From Orthonyx spaldingii (Eukaryota > Chordata > Aves > Passeriformes > Orthonychidae): 64,000 nt of DNA. Position numbers and translations under genes: made by a program. The stretch is from contig VZTJ01000764.1 in the NCBI GenBank assembly GCA_013397795.1, positions 494,854 to 558,853 on the forward strand. The letters are read 5' to 3'. Position 1 is the first letter of the stretch. Every line of letters begins with the position of its first letter. Positions 12,701 through 22,100 of this stretch are shown piece after piece. Under the pieces are notes generated by a model, which was given only the letters and a program-made list of their open reading frames with translations, did not search any database and was not told where the DNA came from.

Positions 12701-15700
12701 TACCAGGTATATTTCCACTCAGGTTCCTGAATTATAGAGCCATGACTTTTTTTATATGCATCTTTAATTATCATTCCAATCATTTTATCTGTTCTTAATC
12801 AAGGATAAGCAATCATCATTAATGTCTTTTTTAAAGAATATGGTAATTTGCTTCCTTCCAGCCCTCCAGAGCAGTGGCAGGTTCTAATGAAACATCTAAC
12901 ATTTTTGTTAGTATCCCAATCATTGCATTTGTAAATTTCTTCTGCATTTTTGAAGTAAATTATCAAGTTCTGCTGAAATACTGCAATCTAAGACTGATGT
13001 AACTTAAAAATTAGCATTGTTTTGAGCAAGGTGTTGGACAAGATGACCTCCAGAGGTCCCTGACAACTTAAATTATTCTTTGACTGAAATTAATAACAGT
13101 TTGCAGCAACAATAGATTGATATTGAAAGCATATTAAAATATGCCCTTTAGAATTTTTATGAAGGGCTTTTTGATTTTTTAAATATTTGATTACTGTGTG
13201 CATTGTTCCTTTGTATTATAATTGCATTTTGTTGTTTTGTTGCAATTTTTTTTTAGTAGCATTGTCTTCTGCAGTGTACAAGATTCCTAAGAGGCCTTCA
13301 TGTTTAGCAGCATTGAATTTTATTGAATGTTTTTAGTGTTTCTCTTTTATCCTTATAAGGCATTGTCTCCTACATAGGCATCAGTCTACAAAAACATAAA
13401 TGTTTTCACAACCTATTTATGAAATCAGCTAAAGAGAAGATTGCTCCTGGGAGAAATGGCAAAATTAAATATTCTTAATGACTTATCAAGAAAGGGAATT
13501 AAAAGCTCTTAATTCTCCAGTGAATAGCAAGAATTCCCAATAATATTTCAGACTGTTTCTTAATCACACAGCCACAAGGAAAATAGTTAAGCTTAAGAGA
13601 AAACAGGGAAAAAAACCCCGAATCCACTTGAAAACATTGCTGAGCCATCATGCAGGTTTTCAATTCAGTCCATTACATGAAATAATTCATTGCAGTTCAT
13701 TTTCTGCAATGTACAAAAGCCAAAATCATTGAACATATTTCCACATTTTGCAGGTAGTCACTGATGTTACACAGTAACCAGTCACATTTCTTGAAAAGCT
13801 TAGAATGGTTTACAGTCCAGCAGAACCTGAAAACCTAAAAAGTCTCCATAGGTTTTAATTTGAAGGAATATGTACAATAAAAAGCTGAGCTGTCTAGTGC
13901 ATACGCATCTAAGTTTAGCAATCTATTACCAGTAAATATTCATCTCACAGTTGGCAAAAAAAAATAAAATGAAGCATTTTGTAATGCAAATAGTTCAGCT
14001 GTTAAGCAAACCACAGATTAATGCAATGCAACAAAACTAGAGCTTGGTTTACCTGTTTTGAAAGGACTAATGTCTGACAAGCAGTTCTACAGATCAAACA
14101 TTCATCTTTTTTGCCTGTAAGGTAAAGAAACATTTAAAATATACATCAAACTGAACAGATATTGCATACTTCATAAATAGAATGTGATGCCTAAACCTCT
14201 GGAGCTTATAGAAGAAATCTGCAGGTTATAAAACAACTATGAATAATCATGAATAAAGAATTTGATTCTATAACCATTACACAGAGTTGCACAGGAAAAA
14301 TGTGTGTGAATGTCATCGGGTCTTACTCCTGTAAATAAACATTCATGTAAATGATTTTATGAATATCATTAGTGTCACAGAATGCAGGTGACTTTCAGTT
14401 CCCTTGATTTAAATAGTACTACTTGCCTGGTTTAATTAAATATCTGCTTAAGTGCACTAATGACTTACCATCAACCTGATATATGGCTTTCTAGACTGGG
14501 GTACAGTCTTGTTCTCCCAAGAAAATATATGAAACCCAAAAGCCAAAGAATTAATAATTTTACCTTTTGAATGCCTCCAGTAAGAAAACAGTAAAATCCC
14601 TTTTTAAAACTTTACCACTTTTAAACTCTTTGATTATTTACAAACATATTAAAAATATTTCTAGCAAATACACATTATTTCAGTATTTATAATTGATAAT
14701 TTTACTAGCTACTTCATTTCTGAAGATTCTAAGGATCAATGTTTATAAACATCTTTAAATACATTTTAAACCTTGTATTATCATTACTATTGAATTCACA
14801 GCAAAAATATATGTAATCTCTCAGGTGTTTTTCTACCAAACACTATTAAGAGCAGCAAGGAAAGATGCTGTTCAGGTTCTAGGAGCCTGCAAGCTGTATT
14901 TAGAGGCTGCATTTTATGATCCTCTATCCTCAATAACAGTCCTGTGAAAACATCTAGTCAAAAGTTTTTAATTCTGAAATGCAGATTGATAATTTCTTCT
15001 TTGTGTCCTTACAAAAAGCAGGGCATTTAGCATGATTTCAAAGGGGAAAACATTAATATTTGTCCGCTGTGGTTTTTTTCCTTTTGAAAAACAACTTCAT
15101 TATTCCTCTGTCTTTCCCACATATCTTTGTCCAAGAACATCACAGGAGTCCCAGAATATGACTCTGGAATTGTACATCACACAAGAGCTTCAAAACATCA
15201 ACTCCAACCTCCCCTCATGCTGCTGAAAGTTTTCAGGAACAATACTGAGCCTTAAAACGTCTTAAAGACTACTTCCAAAACCCACCCTAAATAAATTCCA
15301 TGCTTTGTAAATTTCTCTTTCACATATGAGAAACCATTTCTTTTCCCAAACTGGCCAGAACAGAATGCCATCTATTTGGCATTGGGGTTTTTTTTACAAA
15401 ATTATGGATCACAAGCATCCAGAATCCAGTTTTATTAAAGCCTCCATTGCCTGTGCCTAAGTCACATCCACCTGGAGGTGGACACAGCCAGGTTTCACTG
15501 TTTAAAGCAAATCAATAGCAAGGATTGGAAAGGCTTATCAGTAGCGTTCTAAAAAGTGCTCAGGGCTTTCTTTTTTTTCCACAGCAGGTCAGAAATACCG
15601 ATGTTTAGGGTGGATGTGTGTGCACGCCAGCCCAGCCCGCCCCGCCGGGCGCGCCCCAGCAACCATTACCTTTCTGCAGGCAAATCTCACAGAAAACGTG

Positions 15701-15781
15701 CCCGCAGCTGGTGAGGCTGAACCGCGGCGTGGGGTTGCGGGGCTCGCAGAGGCAGGAGTTGCAGAACACGGGCGCGGCCAT
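550..15781 (-). CDS. RNF212: RING finger protein 212, meiotic crossover factor (spliced gene)
   Basis: RNF212 is a Zip3/HEI10-related RING protein with proposed SUMO E3 ligase activity; it marks synaptonemal complex sites and stabilises recombination intermediates that become crossovers (family knowledge). Seen here are ten coding exons: 15670-15781, 14053-14114, 10219-10293, 7333-7389, 4697-4755, 3234-3256, 3075-3144, 2229-2274, 1398-1461 and tentatively 550-710. Together they give 729 nt, about 242 aa plus stop, against 297 aa for the long human form as I recall it. The RING spans about residues 7-46 with C7, C10, C26, H28, C31, C34, C43 and C46 all present. The region after it (about 84-121) is charged and coiled-coil-like, as in mammals. 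A Ser/Pro-rich tail follows, with the blocks VEEMEIDPVPSPMRR and SVITPPQDGHMG that match mammalian RNF212. Phases agree at all nine junctions. The 3' end is the least certain part. Confidence 0.93.
1398..1461 (-). CDS. RNF212: RNF212 coding exon 9
   Basis: This exon is 64 nt long, with acceptor TCATTTAG and donor GTGAGT. It encodes LQTPTGPTRLSVITPPQDGH then M, matching the mammalian ISMISPPQDGRMG block. It ends in phase 1. Confidence 0.93.
2229..2274 (-). CDS. RNF212: RNF212 coding exon 8
   Basis: This exon is 46 nt long, with acceptor TTGCAAG and donor GTAAGT. It encodes VEEMEIDPVPSPMRR, matching the mammalian LESMEVDLSPSPIRK block. The incoming phase 2 agrees with exon 7. Confidence 0.93.
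3075..3144 (-). CDS. RNF212: RNF212 coding exon 7
   Basis: This exon is 70 nt long, with acceptor GACTTCAG and donor GTAGGT. Only 89 nt separate it from the microexon. It encodes SSRKQNVYSSYPLHPSHPST then SD, corresponding to the Ser/Pro-rich linker of mammals (LPPHSSAPD-like). It ends in phase 2. Confidence 0.82.
3234..3256 (-). CDS. RNF212: RNF212 microexon 6 (23 nt)
   Basis: This 23-nt exon lies between a pyrimidine-rich acceptor (CCATTTTCCAG) and a strong donor (GTAAGAAG). It takes phase 2 from exon 5 and passes phase 1 to exon 7, and it reads C-TSSNAFS-(I). That fits the mammalian stretch around RSSQQTAFS. Without it, exon 5 joined to exon 7 runs into an early stop. The call rests on phase, splice sites and partial similarity, not on transcripts. 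Confidence 0.75.
4697..4755 (-). CDS. RNF212: RNF212 coding exon 5 (coiled-coil segment)
   Basis: This exon is 59 nt long, with acceptor ATCTCACAG and donor GTAAGA. It encodes IAKLEESLKKVTQQMSQIQ and ends in phase 2. It aligns with the ISRLEESLRKS-type segment of mammals. The odd phase at its end is what calls for the microexon downstream. Confidence 0.93.
7333..7389 (-). CDS. RNF212: RNF212 coding exon 4
   Basis: This exon is 57 nt long, phase 0 to phase 0, with acceptor TTTTTAG and donor GTAACT. It encodes ISEFQEKHRKHLLAYHKQK. That is nearly identical to the mammalian segment that begins the coiled coil. Confidence 0.95.
9662..9820 (+). repeat. A-rich degenerate tandem array
   Basis: Runs of about 18-24 A are separated by the block GGGGCCTGTTTTTTTT, which starts at 9689 and 9745 (56 nt apart). 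A decayed third copy (GAGGCCTGTTTTGATT) starts near 9782. A purine-rich tail follows (AAAATGAAAAAATGAAAAAG). It lies inside RNF212 intron 3. Assembly collapse or slippage is possible in such sequence. Confidence 0.85.
10219..10293 (-). CDS. RNF212: RNF212 coding exon 3
   Basis: This exon is 75 nt long, phase 0 to phase 0, with acceptor TTTATAG and donor GTGAAT. It encodes TSPDIKSLFMGVDVLCKKYS then KEITQ, which aligns with the segment after the RING in mammalian RNF212 (DIQAFFMSIDSLCKKYS-like). Confidence 0.93.
13010..13090 (+). mobile_element. CR1 retrotransposon 3' fragment
   Basis: The string GGACAAGATGACCTCCAGAGGTCCC and what follows it, through AACTTAAATTATTCT, is the diagnostic 3' end of avian CR1 LINEs in plus orientation, clearly diverged. 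It lies in RNF212 intron 2. Confidence 0.75.
14053..14114 (-). CDS. RNF212: RNF212 coding exon 2 (end of RING)
   Basis: This exon is 62 nt long, preceded by a TTACAG acceptor and followed by a GTAAAC donor. Joined to exon 1 it reads GKKDECLICRTACQTLVLSKQ apart from the split first codon, and it supplies the last two RING cysteines, C43 and C46. It ends in phase 0. Confidence 0.95.
15670..15781 (-). CDS. RNF212: RNF212 coding exon 1 (start codon and first half of RING)
   Basis: The ATG lies at 15779-15781. The exon encodes MAAPVFCNSC at its start and FSLTSCGHVFCEICLQK at its end, which is the first six zinc ligands of the RING. It ends in phase 1 at a donor reading GTAATG. The frame stays open upstream of the ATG, but the start agrees with the mammalian protein. 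The exon sits in a GC-rich CpG island. Confidence 0.95.
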
Positions 15782-15786
15782 GGAGC

Positions 15787-15886
15787 AGGAGAGCCCGGCA
15801 GCAGGGCCCGGGGCTGGGGCAGAGCCGCCCGTCCTCAGGAGAGCCCGGCAGCAGGGCCCGGGGCTGGGGCAGAGCCGCCCGTCCTC
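15787..15886 (-). repeat. perfect 50-bp tandem duplication 5' of the RNF212 start
   Basis: Two identical 50-bp units, 15787-15836 and 15837-15886, lie 5-104 nt upstream of the RNF212 ATG (minus strand). Each begins AGGAGAGCCCGGCAGCAGGG on the plus strand. The identity is complete, so the duplication is recent or is an assembly artefact. Copy number may vary between individuals. Confidence 0.95.
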
Positions 15887-16306
15887 AGGCCGAGCCCCGC
15901 GGGCGCGGCCCCGCCACGTCCCGCCCGCTGAGGCGGCCCCGGGGCAACGCGGCCCGCGGCCCTCCCGCCGCTGGGCCTGAGGGCGGCAGAGCTTGGTCTT
16001 CACACCCGCTCCCAAAATAATTTGGTTTTTCTGGCTTCTCACTACCCAAGTGGAGCGGTGCCCACGCAGAGGGTGCTCTGAGAGCTGCCCTCTCCTGTCC
16101 CGTCCCGTGGGGAACTGAAGTGCACCCACAGCGCTCCGGCCAGGGGCTTCAGCCTGAGCGCTCTCCTCGCTCTTCCCGGGTCAGCAGATGGAAGAAAAAA
16201 AAAAAAAAAAAGACATAGAACATAATCGTGAATTTCACTATTTTAAATGCAGGAATCCACGAAATTTGTTAATTCGTTATCACAGGTTTGCTATGGCATC
16301 TTCCGT

Positions 16307-16745
16307 TGTGGAAAAAGAGCAAAACAAGGATATTTGATGTTCATTTCTTAGCCCAAAAAGAAGACCCCATTGCTTGTTAGTTTTGTCAGGAAAATTAATC
16401 CACAAACAGCAAAGGTTTATGTCGAAAAAGGAGACAGAGGAGTCCTGTAACTTTATTCGAATAAAAGGAGAGGCCATGGGCATTTCCCATGGGGTCTCTC
16501 GAAGTGCTGGGGCGTGCAACCCCCTTTTTATCCTAATTCCCGGCCACAACACCCTCTGGCTTTCCCCGCTGGCTGAGGTACTCGGAAGGTACAGACTTCC
16601 AGAATCGCCTGTTCTATGTTCCCCTTTTTGTTATATGAAAGAAAAACAAACTATTCATAATTCTATTAAGTCTTCGTTCTTTTCCTCTAGGTTCGGGAAT
16701 TTAACACGGCCTTGGCTGAGCAACAGTCTGTGCTGATTAGTAACA
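16307..16745 (-). mobile_element. probable solo LTR of an endogenous retrovirus
   Basis: Read on the minus strand, the sequence has the layout of a retroviral LTR. A U3-like stretch contains CTCAGCCAAGGCCGTG, then GAGAGACCCCATGG and CCTCTCCTTTTATTC, with an AATAAA polyadenylation signal. A GT/pyrimidine-rich U5-like end follows (CTCCTCTGTCTCC), finishing near TTTTTCCACA. It resembles LTRs common in songbird genomes (from memory). Ends are approximate, no target-site duplication could be fixed, and no internal retroviral genes are adjacent. The open frames within it are not treated as genes. Confidence 0.5.
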
Positions 16746-18980
16746 TCTTTTAGAACTGAGAGTTTTCTTCTGTTACTTCCCTATGTCTAAGCTCCTAGCC
16801 CTATCCAGAAGCAGATTCACACGATCTGTTTGTAAAGACACATTCATCTTATTCCTTTCAGTTTCCCTTGATGAAAATTTTAGGGGAAAAATCCCTTACA
16901 GACCTAGTTGCAGTGCAGGCTGTAGCTCTGGGTATGACGGAGTCACAAACTGCAGAGGAAGCTTTAAACTTAACAAAGGTTTCTGCTCCCAAAGTGCTTC
17001 CCAAAAGAGCTGTGAGTCAGCTTCTGCATCATGGAGTTGATTAAAAATCTTGAAGGAAACTGAAAACATTTCATCAAAGCCAAGATTTATTATTATTGCT
17101 ATTATTATTACTATTAATAGCAATAAAGAATTAAGCACTCTGAATTTATATTGTAAGTTCCCAAGTCTCAGTGCTGAGTCTATACTCTTTGATACGTTTT
17201 GATATTAATATGGTGGAACATGATCAGTTCTTTTATAAATTCTGAAATGCTGCTTGTCCTGGATTACCAGCTGGAGTGTATTGTAGGTGAAATGAGTTAT
17301 GTTTATCATTGGGATGTGGTCAGGAGCCTTACACTAAATATCAGCTAAAGTCTGAAGTACAACCTTGTCGCAACACTTTATTACTTTCTTCTTGGACTAT
17401 CATATACCGTATGGTTTTAACACATATTTCCTTCTTACCCACCACCAAAGATGTTATTACAAGACATGTTGTGAGCGAGTGTTCTATAAAAGTTAATTTA
17501 ATAATACTTACTTACTGGTCATTCCAAGTGGCAACTCTAAAGTATCAGAATTTTTAAATATAGGACACAACCCAGTGAGTAGCTTTATGAGATTTTATTT
17601 TGATTGATTTGGTCCCTGGAACATTGCTTTTTGTATCTACTTTGTATCAATTTTATTGATTCTCACATACTCCCAGCTGTATTTTAATTCCCATGCTGGA
17701 AATGTAAGTGCACTTAAAGGGCAATGTCATTTCCTTGCTAATGAAGACAACAGGTGAGGAGATAGAAAAAAAGAAAAAAAAGAAGTGCCTTTAAAACAAT
17801 AATCGGTCTACAGATATTTCAGCTTTCACTGCCTTTTAAACTAGCAAAGGGTCTGAAAAGACAGGTAGGAAACCACAATATTGTGCAATCACAGTGCTCT
17901 AGAAATTCAAGTTTCATGTTTTTATATGTGTTCCTTATACTGCTGCTGCTTTGTCAAGCTAATTATCTGGATTTTTAACCACAGCCTTTGACTTGTCATT
18001 GTATGATACTGTAGTTGCACTGCTAGTTGTACATAAACTGGCTAAATTAAGGCATAAAGATATATGCAACCAAGCTGCAATAAGTGAAATGGAAAATTAA
18101 GTCAAAAACTGGTAAGTTCTGTAGGCAGTCATATAAAAGTTGCTAAATAATTAAAATAATAAAAATTCTCAACACATAAACATTTAGTGCAGGAATGAAT
18201 TAAAATAAAGTTGGCATTGTTTACCAAGAAATCTATAATTTGGGTTACTTTGGCATACTTCATAAAGTCTATAATTTACCTAAACAACTGTGGGAGGCAT
18301 CTGATCACCATTCCATAGCCTAATGTTTAGGGCTTTTCTGGAAGTAAAAAATAAGTACAATTCCAAATTGCTTGTCTGGGTCTCTCTTCCATGGTAATTG
18401 CTGCCACCACTGATCGGTTCAAACTCTGAATATTTTACAAGAAAGCAGTCACAATTATATTTAGGTGTTACACATATGTAGATTGATTTCAAGACACTCT
18501 AACCCAATTAAGCACCACAGGGGATGTAATTATTTCTCTGTTTACTGTCTGAATCCTAGTCAGTCTGAAGTGCTAACCTGTTCATGGCAGTGTCAAATAA
18601 AATTAGTAAGCAAGTAGAGAAATTGAGAATCTTGGGAAACTTTATTTTAGGTTTCTATTTTAGATTTAAACTAAATTAAAGGTTCTTCATTAAGTCATGA
18701 ACTTAAATGCTGCCTTAGTCGCTGAGTCCTTCTTCTGTATTTAGCTTTACATCCGTAGAGGGGCAAAAATCCTGGTGAAAGATGGGATTCAAGGAATAAA
18801 ACGTAAGGGGATGGCAGAGGTTGTGACATAGGTGGAGAAACCAGAGTTAGAATCAGAGCAGACAATGAGAGAAGCTTGAGAGTTCTATACAAGCAGTTTT
18901 CTTGTAGGTGCAGAGTTTCTTTAGATGTTCAGTGTTACATGGTGTGCACTTTTTGAATCTGTGCATTGACATTCTGGAAC
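16746..18980. other. intergenic region RNF212 to TMED11 3' end
   Basis: No coding exon is seen. It contains a short ATT/TAT microsatellite at 17087-17117 and, on the minus strand, an AATAAA at 18641-18646 that could serve the TMED11 transcript, about 340 nt after its stop. Confidence 0.6.
18641..18646 (-). terminator. candidate TMED11 polyadenylation signal
   Basis: A canonical AATAAA hexamer lies on the minus strand about 335 nt beyond the TMED11 stop codon. Other hexamers may also be used. Confidence 0.35.
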
Positions 18981-19130
18981 TTAAACAAGCTTCTTAGCTA
19001 TAAAGAAATCCCTGAGAGATTTGATTTGCCAGATTCCAACAGAGATGAGGATTAGTGTTTGTACTATAGCCCACCACAAAATATTGCTGTTGGTTTCTTC
19101 ACTTGTCTTCCGAAATTTTTCTTCACGCTC
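18981..19130 (-). CDS. TMED11: TMED11 exon 5 (membrane helix and KKLV tail)
   Basis: This exon is 150 nt long and includes the TAA at 18981-18983, with acceptor TTCTCTAG. It encodes EREEKFRKTSEETNSN, the membrane helix ILWWAIVQTLILISVGIWQI and a tail ending DFFIAKKLV. Confidence 0.96.
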   Translation of the reverse strand, partial: EREEKFRKTSEETNSNILWWAIVQTLILISVGIWQIKSLRDFFIAKKLV

Positions 19131-22100
19131 CTAGAGAATAAAGGAAAAGCATAATTGTGACCTTTTGGCATCTGTATGTTTCTGTATGGTAACTAGAAAG
19201 GCATCTCTCTTGTGCATAGTGGTGAATAAAACCATTTCTTCGTATGGATAAAAATGAAAGTTTGTATTTATCCATATGGTGGATGTATTTACAAATCAAA
19301 ACTGAGAAGCAGGCACGCTGCATCCTGAAGCAGAAAGGCAAACAGAGCTTCCCTTGTGCACAGAAGTTATATTGTGCTAAATATGTTCCATTAGTATAGA
19401 TTTTAACCTGTTTAGGTTTACAGTCACTTCCGTACTGCTGTTAAGAGGCCTTCTGCAGCCACATTTCTGGTTTTAGGTAACGTGTTGACATATTTCAAAC
19501 ACAGTCTATCTGCGTGCATACAGAAAAGTGACAGGGTGTACACTTCTTTGAAGAAGGACCTTATTTCTAACTTCATGGGAATATATAAATACACACTCAG
19601 TCATTTCCTTCCCCACTCAATAAAGTTTGTGCACACAGGGCAGCATGGAAACAGCAGCTGGCAGCATCACCCACCGTGGCACCTGCCACCTGCTCGGCTG
19701 CTGTGGCCGACTCTGACCAAGAAAACTCTACTTGGAAAATCCTGCTTTAAAATAACACCTGCTGCTGTAAAATAACACCTGTTGCTATAAGCATGAGTTC
19801 ACAGTGATTAATTAGTTTTATGTTACTGCTTTAAAATATTGTGCAAGGTAATGGAGACTATTTTGTTTAAATATCTGTAGATTTTTATGAGCTAGTTAAA
19901 AATAACACTGCAATTGGGTAATAAACCTTGTAATACTTTATAAATAATAAAAGCCTATGTACAGTATTTTTAACATTTCCGTTAGGGGACATACATACTC
20001 TTTCATAGTTTTGTTCTTTGGTTACATGATGAATTTGCTCAATTAGATGTTCTAGTCTGACATTAACTTCATTCACTTTGTCTTTGGCTTCAATAGCAGA
20101 TTCATCCAAAAAATGTTCCCCAACTCTAATGTCCAAGTGGATACGCTGCAAACAGAGAAAAATATTCTCATTACTGTATCTTCTGCTTTTTCAAAATTCC
20201 TTAGAATAAAAATGGAACAATGGATAATTTCCCCATAAGCTCATTGCAGGAAAATAGTTTTAATTGCTTATAAAAATCCCTCCTAAAATTAGAATCAGGT
20301 GGAAAATTTGAAGGGTTGCTTAATTTTATTTTTAAATTAGTTATACAAATTTACAATCTTCACTAATGTTAGAACGTTATTTTATGCTAGTATTGATTCA
20401 ACCACCCTTAAAATGTTCTCTTTGTCCAAAATAGTTAAAAAAATAAGGACTGCTCATTATATTTCACATTTCATCCTAATATTGCAGAAATTACATTCTT
20501 TAAAAGTACTGCTGGAAGCTTTTTACAAATACACTTCTAGGTTCTCTCACGTAACTGTTTTCTTCACGTTATTTATCCAAGTTGGAATATCTCCCAATAC
20601 CCTCTAGGCTTGTGTATGATCTATGGCAAAAATGCCTCAAACCAGCCAAGCAACAGAACCATAGAAAGAAGAGAGAAGAATGGAACTTGCAGTGTTAAGC
20701 AACTTATTTTGGCACGAATGAAAAATTTTACTAAAACTAGTAGGAGAAAAGTCTCCTAAAAACCAATTTATACCTAAGACAAAATAAAAAAGCTTTAGCC
20801 AAACAAATAATCTTCAAAACCCTAGAAATTGGTATTACTATGATGGAAGTTAGGTGCCCTCAGACATCAGCCACAAATGAAGAGTATATCTTCTTTTAGC
20901 TGTCTTGAAGTTACCTAACTGTATAGGTAGAAATCCATCTCACAACCTTGTGAACCATTAATTTCTTTATTTTGGTTTGAAGGAGTTCAGATCTGGTTCT
21001 TACAGAAGAACACTGAAAGATTTAGCTCAGCTAAAGAAAGTTTTACCTTTTGTGATCTTTATTCCTGCAGATATAATTAAAAAGTACAATACTTTCCTTT
21101 TTTTATTTCTGTGTTCTCAAGCTAAACAAACTACCTTATTTGATAATTGTGATATTAATGTTCTCCTTCCCTGCATCTCTTGACTTTTTATAGAGGATGG
21201 CCAGAACTCTACGTGGTGTATGTATCATGTAAAGTGATGTGAATACACCTCCATCTATACCAGATGAAAATCACCTGCACATCCTCAGAATCACATTCAT
21301 GGTGTGTAGTTAACTGTGACCAACCAAAGCTTTATTCTCCTTACCCTCTCTAGTTGATAATCTCCACAATTTTTCTTTTTTTATGATTAGACTTAAGTAC
21401 TTTTGCAATGTATGCAATTAAATTTCCATTAATTTCTATCAATCAGTCAGTAAGAACACCTAGTTATTCCAGTATAATAATCCTACTTCAGTGCTGTTAA
21501 CTCTTCTCATTTCTGTGTCATCTGCATATTCCCAAGCTGCACAGCTAGGATGGGATTTAGCTTACCTTAACTCATTTAGAAGATGTTTATAATTAGCTGG
21601 CTATTTAAGTCTTTTGCAGTCAACTGAGGAAAAAACCACCCAAATCACTCTAGAGAGTAATTCTTTCCTGTTCAACTGTCATTTGGGAAGCAGTGAATAG
21701 ATAAAAATTTAAAAACAATATTCATAAATATTTTTTGCTGCAATCAGCAGAGCCATGATATCACCTTTGATGACTTCTTTTTTTTTTCCCCCAAATCTGC
21801 ATTAAAACCAATACTGCTAGTAGTAGACAATAGCAAGTATGCTGACCTATTCTCCATTTGAATATCTTTCAAAAACTAAAATGTTACATTTTCATTAGGA
21901 ATTCAATCTAAGTTAGTGAGAACATGGAATATCTTTATGACAAGAGCTTGTATTAGTCAATCTTACATCTGTCTTTTTGATCCAGATTAGTTGTTCTTGT
22001 TGATCAGGATCTTTCACATTCAAAGCACAATAGAAACACTAAACCCCTCTATCCTTATCAGTCTTGCCTCGGGAATACTGAATTCTTAAATATGAGGACA

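Larger units (their letters stand above)
4756..14052 (-). other. RNF212: RNF212 introns 2-4 (interrupted only by exons 3 and 4)
   Basis: These are long AT-rich intronic stretches between exons at 4697-4755, 7333-7389, 10219-10293 and 14053-14114. They hold a degenerate A-rich tandem array near 9.7 kb and a CR1 fragment near 13.0 kb. ORFs of 60-111 codons on both strands, including one at 5811-6146 on the minus strand, resemble no family I know and fit chance. Confidence 0.7.
15600..16000. promoter_or_regulatory. CpG island over the RNF212 5' end
   Basis: This is the only strongly GC-rich, CpG-dense stretch of the window. It covers RNF212 exon 1 and its upstream leader, so it is the likely RNF212 promoter and first-exon region (inference). 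No TATA box is needed or seen. Confidence 0.75.

Noticed and set aside
15614..15980. Plus-strand ORFs of 105 and 120 codons over the CpG island
   Set aside because: They are shadows of RNF212 exon 1 and of the GC-rich duplicated leader; their frames are open only because of base composition.
15782..16129. Open frame extending RNF212 exon 1 upstream of its ATG
   Set aside because: It has no similarity to the family, and the start at 15781 gives the expected N-terminus. The extension runs through the 50-bp duplication and the leader.
16280..16736. ORFs of 90 (minus) and 120 (plus) codons just upstream of RNF212
   Set aside because: They lie within the LTR-like element and show no protein family features.
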